From an uncultured Candidatus Saccharibacteria bacterium (lineage in GTDB: Bacteria > Patescibacteriota > Saccharimonadia > Saccharimonadales > Saccharimonadaceae): a stretch of 64,000 nt of DNA. Numbering within the stretch: the stretch's first letter is position 1; every line of letters starts with the position of its first letter. The DNA lies in assembly GCA_937981355.1 (NCBI GenBank), contig CALJPD010000019.1, positions 44,280 through 108,279 on the forward strand, in the 5' to 3' direction. Of this stretch, positions 52,580 to 59,726 are shown piece after piece. The translations under genes and the position numbers were made by a program. The notes below the pieces were generated by a model. The model ran no database searches. It had not been told where the DNA came from and was given only the letters and a program-made list of their open reading frames with translations.

Positions 52580-52609
52580 TATATAGTGTATACCCCTCTA
52601 CACTATATA
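52580..52609. repeat. perfect AT-rich inverted repeat
   Basis: TATATAGTGTA (52580-52590) and TACACTATATA (52599-52609), 8-nt loop, in the spacer before dnaG. Further TATA/CCCCT repeats follow to about 52640. Confidence 0.7.
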
Positions 52610-52758
52610 CCCTATACCCCTATATACTATATAAATATTAGTTATGTTTTGGTTTGTTGCTGTATACGATCGGTCGTATTGATTGAATAGCTTTCGTGGT
52701 AGGTAAGAGCGACCAGATAGGTGATTGGTGCGGTTCGATTGGTCTATACTCAATGCGG

Positions 52759-52764
52759 TATACT
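52759..52764 (+). promoter_or_regulatory. -10 box of dnaG-rpoD operon, leaderless
   Basis: TATACT ending 6 nt before the ATG at 52771. Confidence 0.75.
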
Positions 52765-52770
52765 ATACCT

Positions 52771-54519
52771 ATGGATGCCAAAGAAGAGGTGCGGGCGCGC
52801 TTGAATATAGAGGATGTGGTGGGCGAATATGTGCAGCTTAAGCGGGCGGGGCGGAGCTACAAAGGCCTGAGCCCCTTTACCAGTGAGCGGACGCCGAGCT
52901 TTTTTGTGAGCCCCGAGAAGAATATTTGGCATGATTTTAGTAGCGGGCGGGGCGGCGATGTCTTTAGCTTTATTATGGAAGTAGAGGGGCTGGACTTTCG
53001 CCAGGCGCTGGAATTGCTGGCGCGCAAGGCGGGGGTGGATCTTTCGCGCTATGAGCAGAAGGGTAACCGCGACCTGGCGCGGCGCAAGCAGCGGCTGCGT
53101 GAGGCGCATCGACTAGCAGCGAATTTTTATCAGCATTGCTTGGTGCGGAGCCAGGATGCGCTGGCGTATGTGTTTCGGACGCGGCGGCTGAGCAAGGCGA
53201 TTGTCCAGCAGTTTCAGATTGGCTATGCGCCGCGTGATGGTCAGGCTCTGGTAACGTATCTTAAGAAAAAAGGCTTTTCGCTGGCAGAGCTGCGCGAGGC
53301 GGGCTTGGTGAACCGCTACGATGGCGATCTCTTTCGCGGGCGGATGATGGTGCCGTTAATGGATGCGAGTGGGCAGGTGATTGGCTTTACGGCGCGCCTG
53401 ATTGCTGATGTGCCCAATGCGCCAAAATATCTCAATACACCCCAGACACTGCTCTATGATAAAGGTCGGCATGTCTTTGGCCTGATGCAGGCGAAGCAAG
53501 CGATTCGCACCCGGGGCTATGCCGTGATTGTCGAGGGTAATATGGATGTGATAAGCAGCCACCAGGCGGGTGAGGCAGCAGTGGTGGCGACGGCGGGCAC
53601 TGCTATGACGGAGCAGCATATTCGGGCGCTCAAGCGGCTAGCGGGCGATGTCCGGCTGAGTTTTGATGGTGATAAAGCCGGGCGGGCCGCCACAGAGCGA
53701 GCGATTGGCCTGGCTGCTCAGGCGGGGGTGGAGCTAAAGGTGGTGTCGCTGCCGGCAGGGGCAAAAGACCCCGATGAACTTATTCAGCAGCAGGGGGTGG
53801 CGGCGTGGCAGCAGGCGATAGCGGCAGCTCAGCCAGCGGTGGATTGGCTTCTGGCGCAGTATCGGCAGCAACTTGATCTTACCACAGCGGCAGGTAAGCG
53901 GCAGTTTACGACTGTCGGGTTGGCGCTTGTTAATCGTTTGGGTGACCCGGTGGAGCGCGAGCACTACCAGCGGCAGATTGCTCAGGCAGTTGGCTCAAGT
54001 GTCCAGGCTGTCCAAACGAAAGCGCAGCAAATGGCACCAGCCGCTCCCGTCCGCAAGGCCGTTAAGGCGGCCGCGGCCGCGCCACGCAATCGCTACCTCG
54101 TACAGGACGATGTGCTTGCGCTAGCGATGCTTGATGGGCCAAGCCAGGAGTTGTTTGGGCGGGTTGACCCGCAGCTCTTTGCAGGGGAGGCGCGCCAGGC
54201 TTTGGCTCAGTACTATGCGGCACACCATGGGCAGCCGCTGAAGAGTACGCCGCCGCTATTGCAAAACTTTGACGAGTATATTACAATGGTACGGGTACGT
54301 GCCGACGCTCGGTATGGTGCGTGGAGTGAGACCGATCGCTACTACGAGACCGCCCGGCTTTTGCGGCAAATCGAAACCGAACACAAGCAGCAACACAAAC
54401 ATCATCTCACCACCCAATTGCGCCAAGCAGAAGAGAGCGGCGATACGACTGCCGCCGCCGCTTTGCGCGAGCAACTGAACCAATTAATCAAGGAGATAGC
54501 GCGTGGCAACCGACGATAA
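52771..54519 (+). CDS. dnaG: DNA primase DnaG, zinc ligands absent
   Basis: Makes RNA primers at the replication fork. 582 residues. The N-terminal CHC2 domain is recognisable (GLSPFTSERTPSFFVSPEKN...GDVFSFIMEVEG), but the four zinc ligands of the usual C-P-F-H...C-F-G-C are S34, T37, D55 and S58. The Toprim core is intact: VIVEGNMDVIS, SFDGDKAGRAA. The C-terminal helical region is short and divergent. Start at 52771, 6 nt after the promoter; longer starts lie upstream of it. rpoD starts within its last codons. Confidence 0.94.
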   Translation: MDAKEEVRARLNIEDVVGEYVQLKRAGRSYKGLSPFTSERTPSFFVSPEKNIWHDFSSGRGGDVFSFIMEVEGLDFRQALELLARKAGVDLSRYEQKGNRDLARRKQRLREAHRLAANFYQHCLVRSQDALAYVFRTRRLSKAIVQQFQIGYAPRDGQALVTYLKKKGFSLAELREAGLVNRYDGDLFRGRMMVPLMDASGQVIGFTARLIADVPNAPKYLNTPQTLLYDKGRHVFGLMQAKQAIRTRGYAVIVEGNMDVISSHQAGEAAVVATAGTAMTEQHIRALKRLAGDVRLSFDGDKAGRAATERAIGLAAQAGVELKVVSLPAGAKDPDELIQQQGVAAWQQAIAAAQPAVDWLLAQYRQQLDLTTAAGKRQFTTVGLALVNRLGDPVEREHYQRQIAQAVGSSVQAVQTKAQQMAPAAPVRKAVKAAAAAPRNRYLVQDDVLALAMLDGPSQELFGRVDPQLFAGEARQALAQYYAAHHGQPLKSTPPLLQNFDEYITMVRVRADARYGAWSETDRYYETARLLRQIETEHKQQHKHHLTTQLRQAEESGDTTAAAALREQLNQLIKEIARGNRR

Positions 54520-55528
54520 GGATACCAAGCAAAAAAAACCAGCAACCACAGCTCAGGCGGCGCCACCCGATGCCCAGCCACCGATGATGGATCCAGCCGT
54601 CGACGATATAGAGCCCGACCTCGCGGCGCTTGAGGAAGAAGACACACCAGAGGAGATTCTTAACAGTAACCAATATTTTGATGATATTAGCGACGACTCG
54701 GTCCGGTTGCACCTGCGCGAGATTGGCAAGATCCCACTGCTCAGTGCTGATGAAGAGATAGACCTGGCCTACCGGATTAAGCAGGGCGATAAGCGTGCCA
54801 AAGACAAAATGGCCGAGGCTAATATGCGACTGGTGGTAAGCATTGCCAAGCGGTACAGTGGTCGTGGCCTCGATTTTCTCGATCTCATCCAAGAAGGGCA
54901 CACGGGGCTACTGCGGGCGGTGGAGAAGTTTGACCCAGATAAGGGCTTTAAATTCAGCACCTATGCCACCTGGTGGATTCGCCAGGCGATTACCCGTGCG
55001 ATTGCCGACCAAGCGCGCACTATTCGCATTCCTGTCCACATGGTGGAGACGATCAATAAGCTGCTGCGCACCCAGCGCCGCTTGACCCAAGACCTCAACC
55101 GCGAGCCAACCATTACCGAGCTTGCCAAAGAGCTCGATATGGAACCGGATAAGGTTGAATATGTGATGAAGATCAAGCAAGACATTAGCAGCCTGGATGC
55201 TGGTGTGGGGCGCGATGGCGACGACTCGGAGGAGTCGGTGCTGGGGGACTTTATCGAGGACGAAGATACGGTCAGCCCTGAAGAGTCGGCCTCTAACCAG
55301 CTTCTCAAAGAGCAGGTGCAAGATATTCTCTCGACCTTGAGTGACCGCGAGCAGAAGATTATCAAAATGCGCTTTGGCCTGGAGAATGGCAAGAGCCACA
55401 CGCTAGAGGAAGTTGGGCAGGAGTTTGCCGTGACACGCGAGCGCATCCGTCAGATTGAGGCCAAGGCTCTCGCCAAGCTGCGTAAGCACAAGGATGCCAA
55501 GAAGCTGTACGAGTATTTGCAGCAGTAG
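54503..55528 (+). CDS. rpoD: primary sigma factor RpoD
   Basis: 341 residues. Acidic N-terminus, then region 1.2 (DSVRLHLREIGKIPLLSADEE) and region 2 with NMRLVVSIAKRYSGRGLDFLDLIQEG and FKFSTYATWWIRQAI (-10 recognition). Region 3 and region 4 follow, with the helix-turn-helix TLEEVGQEFAVTRERIRQIEAKAL. GTG start with AAGGAG inside the dnaG end (17-nt overlap). This is the dnaG-rpoD part of the classical macromolecular synthesis operon, without rpsU. Confidence 0.95.
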   Translation: MATDDKDTKQKKPATTAQAAPPDAQPPMMDPAVDDIEPDLAALEEEDTPEEILNSNQYFDDISDDSVRLHLREIGKIPLLSADEEIDLAYRIKQGDKRAKDKMAEANMRLVVSIAKRYSGRGLDFLDLIQEGHTGLLRAVEKFDPDKGFKFSTYATWWIRQAITRAIADQARTIRIPVHMVETINKLLRTQRRLTQDLNREPTITELAKELDMEPDKVEYVMKIKQDISSLDAGVGRDGDDSEESVLGDFIEDEDTVSPEESASNQLLKEQVQDILSTLSDREQKIIKMRFGLENGKSHTLEEVGQEFAVTRERIRQIEAKALAKLRKHKDAKKLYEYLQQ

Positions 55529-55554
55529 GGGATAGTACTACGATTGAGTTATAT

Positions 55555-55577
55555 AACCGGCCAGAGGTGGCCGGTTT
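55555..55577 (+). terminator. terminator hairpin after rpoD
   Basis: AACCGGCCA (55555-55563) and TGGCCGGTT (55568-55576), GAGG loop, followed by an interrupted T run. Confidence 0.8.
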
Positions 55578-55656
55578 GGCTTTTAACAGGTCAAGGTTTC
55601 AACAGTGATCTCTTGTGTGAATAGTGAAGAATGGGAAATATTATTTATATTCAATG

Positions 55657-55689
55657 ACATACCCGGCATTGGTGTTATGCCGGGTATGT
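55657..55689. terminator. long perfect hairpin between convergent genes
   Basis: ACATACCCGGCAT (55657-55669) and ATGCCGGGTATGT (55677-55689), 13 pairs, loop TGGTGTT. No clear T run on either side, so it may act as a bidirectional terminator or 3' stabiliser. Confidence 0.6.
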
Positions 55690-55711
55690 ATCTAGATTTT
55701 ATCACCTGATC

Positions 55712-56092
55712 CTAGTAGGGATGGTAGTAGTCGAGATATGGATTGGTGAGAATAACGATGAGGACAATCAGGCCAATAATAAAGCCAAGAACTGTTCCGA
55801 TAATACCCCACACCAGGCTGACGGTGCCCCAGGTGGTGGACATGCCAGCTTCCTTGGATTTGCTGCGCGAGATAATGCCCAGAATGATGCCACCAATGCA
55901 AATACCGAGGAGATTGAGGACGCAGCCAATCACGCCCATCATTTCGCCTGGGTTTTCGTATTGTGGATAAGCACCTGGATAGGGCTGTTGGTATTGGTAT
56001 GGTTGTTGGGGCGACGCAGCTGGCTGGGGTGGCACAGGCTGGGGTTGAGGCTGCGGGGCAGGCGGTTGTTGGGGTGTTGGTTGGTTGTTCAT
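55712..56092 (-). CDS. Pro/Gln-rich two-helix membrane protein (DUF4190-like)
   Basis: 126 residues. Pro/Gln/Tyr-rich N-terminus (1-48), then two membrane helices (about 52-75 and 88-116) separated by SRSKSKEAGMST. The pattern of Gly-rich helices resembles DUF4190-type small membrane proteins. AAAGGA ribosome site. Probably cell-envelope; function unknown. Confidence 0.7.
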   Translation of the reverse strand: MNNQPTPQQPPAPQPQPQPVPPQPAASPQQPYQYQQPYPGAYPQYENPGEMMGVIGCVLNLLGICIGGIILGIISRSKSKEAGMSTTWGTVSLVWGIIGTVLGFIIGLIVLIVILTNPYLDYYHPY

Positions 56093-56254
56093 AGATTCCT
56101 TTATTGTCTGTTATGAGCGCCAGTGACGACGCTACTCCGTGTGCACAGAGTATACCAATGCTGTGGTGCTATGTCAAATGATGTAGTGATAGGGTGCTGG
56201 CAAAAAGTGTCGGTGGGTAGATTGCGCTTCTTTGCTATACCCCACCGGGGTATT

Positions 56255-56830
56255 TTACAGCCAACCAATCTCGCGGCAGAGGGCATCGACTTGCTGGTGG
56301 AGTTCGGTGAGATTGTGGCTGTTGGAGATGAAGTGGTCGGCAATGGCGATGGGGCCACCTTTCTCGATATCTTCAATTTCCGACCAGTCGCGGGTGATTG
56401 CTTCTTGCGCGGTAAAGGGTCGCTCGGGCCGCTGAGCGAGGCGACGGTGACGGAGCTGCTTGGGTGCCACGATGGCCGCCACAACGAGCTCGCCTGGGAA
56501 GTGGTGGGTGAGGTATTTGTACTCTGTCCAGGAGTAGAGGCCGTCAAAGAGGATGTGGCGCTGCCCAGCGGCAGCGAGGCGCTGCATTTGCTCGGCAGCG
56601 GTGCGGATGATGATATCTTTGCCAGCCTCTTCGCGCCAGGCTTTGCGAAATTTGGCTTGTGATTGCGGGGTGATAGCGATGCCGCGGCGGCGCATTTCGT
56701 CGTAGAGGATGCCACCAGCGTAGACCTTGGGGATGCCAAGGCGTGCCACGTGGTTGACCGCCTCGCTCTTGCCTGCGCCTGAGAGGCCGACGAAGGCAAG
56801 GATTGTCGTCGGGTGAGATGGATGATTCAT
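56255..56830 (-). CDS. P-loop kinase-like protein (dephospho-CoA kinase/nucleotide kinase-like)
   Basis: 191 residues. Walker A GLSGAGKSE at residues 15-23. Lid/adenine-region features are RHRRLAQRPERPF and a helical C-terminus, as in small metabolite or nucleotide kinases of the dephospho-CoA/AMP kinase group. Substrate uncertain. Start 6 nt from a -10 box. Confidence 0.75.
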   Translation of the reverse strand: MNHPSHPTTILAFVGLSGAGKSEAVNHVARLGIPKVYAGGILYDEMRRRGIAITPQSQAKFRKAWREEAGKDIIIRTAAEQMQRLAAAGQRHILFDGLYSWTEYKYLTHHFPGELVVAAIVAPKQLRHRRLAQRPERPFTAQEAITRDWSEIEDIEKGGPIAIADHFISNSHNLTELHQQVDALCREIGWL

Positions 56831-56836
56831 GTCTCT

Positions 56837-56845
56837 AGTATAGCA
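56837..56845 (-). promoter_or_regulatory. extended -10 box, leaderless
   Basis: TGC-TATACT on the minus strand ending 6 nt before the ATG at 56830. Confidence 0.78.
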
Positions 56846-56896
56846 GATAATGACGCTTATGGTTAATGGCGTCGGGAATGGTACAATAAAAATAGT

Positions 56897-57613
56897 ATGG
56901 AAGAGCAGCCAGCTGCACAGCCATCACGACCAGAGCGACTCCCCCGCTACGCACCGATCGACTGTGCGTCGCGCATTTTCTACTTGCGGATGCGGGTGCG
57001 GCAGCAAGAGGGAGCGGCGCTTCCGTCGCAATGGATGCGCGATGCTGCCTGCAGCCCGGCCACGAGCGAAGAATATTTTAGTGGCAAACCGGAAGACACG
57101 GCACTGGCGCTGCGGCGCTGCATTGGTTGTGCGGTGATTGATGTGTGTGCGGCATATGCGGTGAGAGAAGGAGTGTCGGGGATCTGTGCTGGTTTAACGG
57201 CACAGCAGCGCAGACAACTGACGGATGGTCCTACGCCAGCCGATCTCCCTAGCCAGTCTACGACGCTCACCGCTGTCATGCATCACGCCGTCCACGTTAA
57301 TGATACGCCTCGGACACGGATCGCCTGGGCGGAGCAGTGTATGGCCGAGCGGCGACATATTGGATATATTCCCACGTCGCAGACTTTTGCTCGCTTGGCG
57401 CTGTGTATTGATGCTGAGACGAAGCAGCGGATAGAGCCCGAGCAGCGTGAAGATTGTGCTGGGTGCCCGGTGGCGGCTGAATGCTTACTCTTTGCACTGC
57501 GGGGATACCAGCGTATTATCGCTGCTGGTGATGTCCGTGGCGGCACGACCCAAGCCGACCGCCGGCAGTGGGGCATGCCCAAACCCAAACAGCGGCGGGC
57601 TCGGCGACGCTGA
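56897..57613 (+). CDS. protein with two tandem WhiB-like [4Fe-4S] domains
   Basis: 238 residues. Two cysteine sets follow the Wbl pattern C-x(n)-C-x2-C-x5-C: C52, C75, C78, C84 and C170, C187, C190, C196. Each is followed by a G/V/I-x-G-G-like turn (GICAG; DVRGG) and a basic segment (AQQRRQL; ADRRQW). The C-terminus is strongly basic (PKQRRARRR). Wbl proteins bind a redox-sensitive cluster and act with the primary sigma factor. They are known mainly from Actinobacteria and their phages. TGG-TACAAT ends 9 nt before the ATG. Confidence 0.78.
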   Translation: MEEQPAAQPSRPERLPRYAPIDCASRIFYLRMRVRQQEGAALPSQWMRDAACSPATSEEYFSGKPEDTALALRRCIGCAVIDVCAAYAVREGVSGICAGLTAQQRRQLTDGPTPADLPSQSTTLTAVMHHAVHVNDTPRTRIAWAEQCMAERRHIGYIPTSQTFARLALCIDAETKQRIEPEQREDCAGCPVAAECLLFALRGYQRIIAAGDVRGGTTQADRRQWGMPKPKQRRARRR

Positions 57614-57727
57614 GGAGGAACGTGGCCGAGCGTGGATAGGCTGCATGTTGCTTATGCTTGGCAAAATAACAGGCGTGTGGAATAATACAGAAGCCAATGT
57701 TTTGTATAGCAAAAAGAGTAAAAACTT

Positions 57728-58174
57728 ATGACGCGTGAACAACCAAGAAAGCCGACTCCTGCCACACAGGCAATGCGAGAACGAATGAAGAGTGATGGTG
57801 TAAGTCCTGCACGGTATGTTGCAGAGCAGCTACTCCGGGGAGAGAAAGTACCAGATGTGTCGGAGTGGGTTGCCTTGGCGGCGTGCGGCTCAAAAGGCGC
57901 GTTCAATTTCGATCTCGATATCCCCAGCCCTGATGCAAGCAAACCAGAGTATTCTCGGAAGGCCGATATCGCTTGGAGAGTACAGTTTGCAAAGCAGGTG
58001 TGTGGTATGTGCTCAGTGCAGCAGCAGTGTTTAGCAAGTTGGTTAGATCGTACGATGAGGGGTGAGCAGGATGACGATAGTTTGATTGTTGGTGGCACAA
58101 CGAAGAGACAGCGCGAAGCAGCGCGTCGGTGGGCGGGGCAAGTCAAAAAAGCCCAAATCTCAGACAATCTGTAA
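57728..58174 (+). CDS. WhiB-like [4Fe-4S] protein
   Basis: 148 residues. C53 (LAACGS), then C92-x2-C95-x5-C101 (VCGMCSVQQQC), then LIVGGTTKRQREAARR, which aligns with the WhiB G-W-G-G turn and basic tail. An N-terminal extension of about 45 residues, helical and polar. Downstream of, and in the same direction as, the double WhiB-like gene (115-nt gap). Likely a DNA- or sigma-factor-binding redox sensor; DNA targets unknown. Confidence 0.75.
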   Translation: MTREQPRKPTPATQAMRERMKSDGVSPARYVAEQLLRGEKVPDVSEWVALAACGSKGAFNFDLDIPSPDASKPEYSRKADIAWRVQFAKQVCGMCSVQQQCLASWLDRTMRGEQDDDSLIVGGTTKRQREAARRWAGQVKKAQISDNL

Positions 58175-58430
58175 CAAAAACACCAACCTCCACGTTCGCA
58201 CAAACGATATATTTTGTAGCAAAATAGCACCCCCCTTTTTAGCACGCAGCGAGGGGTGATATTGAGTGGTAGAGATGGGGCGGCGTGGGCGTGATTTGCC
58301 TTGCGATGCAACGCCGCGTTTTGTTCTGCAAGATACCGCTCATGCTATAGCAATTGAAAAATCCGACGAAATGTGTACACTTATATAATAACGTATATAA
58401 GCACGGATAGTGCAGACTGAGGAGATAGGA

Positions 58431-59654
58431 GTGCAGCGACGAGGTGGGTTAGTGAGTGGAGTGATGAGTGTGCTCATTGCGGGTGCTGTGTCGGTGATGT
58501 TTGGTGGGGTTGCCCAGGCGCAGCAGTGGCAGATGGTGTATAACGAGGAGTTTAAGACGCCACTGTCGAATTGGAAGGTTCTTCAGCAAAATAAGGATAA
58601 TTATGGCAAGGAACATTTGGCATATAGCGCCAATAACGTTGCGGTAACTAACGGTTCTTTGCAGATTACGACTCGGCGTCACTGTGTGTCGAGTGTGGCT
58701 GAGCCACTGGGCGATAGCAACGCCAGCCAAGAGCCGTGCCCGTCTGGCAAGATGACACGCTACCAGAGTGGGCGAGTGGAGTCGGGTCGAGTGCTCGATG
58801 GGCATAAACCATTCCGCGTCGAGGTACGAGCGAAGATTAATTGGAATGGCGAGAATGGGACGCGCCCAGCTATTTGGCTGCGCAATAGTGTGACGCTTGC
58901 CAACTGCAGCAACAACAGGCAAGCGAATGATCCTTATGGTGAGCTCGACATACTGGAGTGGTATTCATGGACGCCAACTTACACTTGGTCGACAACGCAT
59001 ATTCGCTGCTACCACAGCCCGTCATCACAGATATGGAAGACGAAGGGGTTAGGGCATAGCCGAGAGAACCTATTGCCGTCCCCAGTGACGTTGGCGAACA
59101 ACTGGCATGTCTGGGCGACGGAATATGATGGTGAGGCAGTCAGATTCTTCGTGGATAACCAGCCGGTGCTGGTGTATAACTATCGAGCAGGCGATGAGAA
59201 GAGTCATCCAACCGCTCGAGTTCCAGCAGAAAAACCAGCAAAAATGGGCATGGATGCGAATCAATTCAAGCAGGTCTTTGACGATACGTGGTATGTTATT
59301 CTCAACGATTATGTGGAGTGGAAGAGTGAGGAGCACCCGCCCGATTCATCGAAGAAGTTTGCCAACCAGACCTTCCTTATCGACTACGTCAAGATATACC
59401 AAAGTGGTGCTCCAACTACTAGTGAAAAGCCACCAGAAAAAAAGGACGACAAGAAAGATAAAAAGCCTGGCACTAAACGGATGACGGTGAAGAAGAAAAA
59501 GGGTGCGTTTACTGCCCAGGGTCCGCTGGCTGAGCTGATGAGCAACTTTGTGCCAGCACTGCTGATTAGTCTGTGCTTGCTGCTTATCGCACTAGCTGGC
59601 TGGCTAGTGTGGTGGTGGCGTCGCCGTCGCCACCGCGCTCCGCCTACGCCGTAG
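58431..59654 (+). CDS. membrane-anchored GH16-family glucanase
   Basis: 407 residues. Signal peptide (about 1-30, AQAQQ). The GH16 jelly-roll has the catalytic motif GELDILEW (E171 nucleophile, D173, E176 acid/base). Aromatic substrate-cleft residues follow. Then a Lys-rich linker (about 320-355) and a C-terminal membrane helix (about 368-392) with an Arg-rich cytoplasmic end. It would hydrolyse beta-1,3/1,4-glucans, galactans or similar on the cell surface. For an epibiont this may attack host or biofilm polysaccharide. GTG start with GAGGAG upstream. Confidence 0.9.
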   Translation: MQRRGGLVSGVMSVLIAGAVSVMFGGVAQAQQWQMVYNEEFKTPLSNWKVLQQNKDNYGKEHLAYSANNVAVTNGSLQITTRRHCVSSVAEPLGDSNASQEPCPSGKMTRYQSGRVESGRVLDGHKPFRVEVRAKINWNGENGTRPAIWLRNSVTLANCSNNRQANDPYGELDILEWYSWTPTYTWSTTHIRCYHSPSSQIWKTKGLGHSRENLLPSPVTLANNWHVWATEYDGEAVRFFVDNQPVLVYNYRAGDEKSHPTARVPAEKPAKMGMDANQFKQVFDDTWYVILNDYVEWKSEEHPPDSSKKFANQTFLIDYVKIYQSGAPTTSEKPPEKKDDKKDKKPGTKRMTVKKKKGAFTAQGPLAELMSNFVPALLISLCLLLIALAGWLVWWWRRRRHRAPPTP

Positions 59655-59711
59655 CTGGAGGCAGGGAGCAGGGTAGAGGTGCCGCGCGAGGATGTTTCCG
59701 CATGGCACCAA

Positions 59712-59720
59712 TGCTATACT
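59712..59720 (+). promoter_or_regulatory. extended -10 box of polA, leaderless
   Basis: TGC-TATACT ending 6 nt before the ATG at 59727. Confidence 0.8.
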
Positions 59721-59726
59721 AGAACT

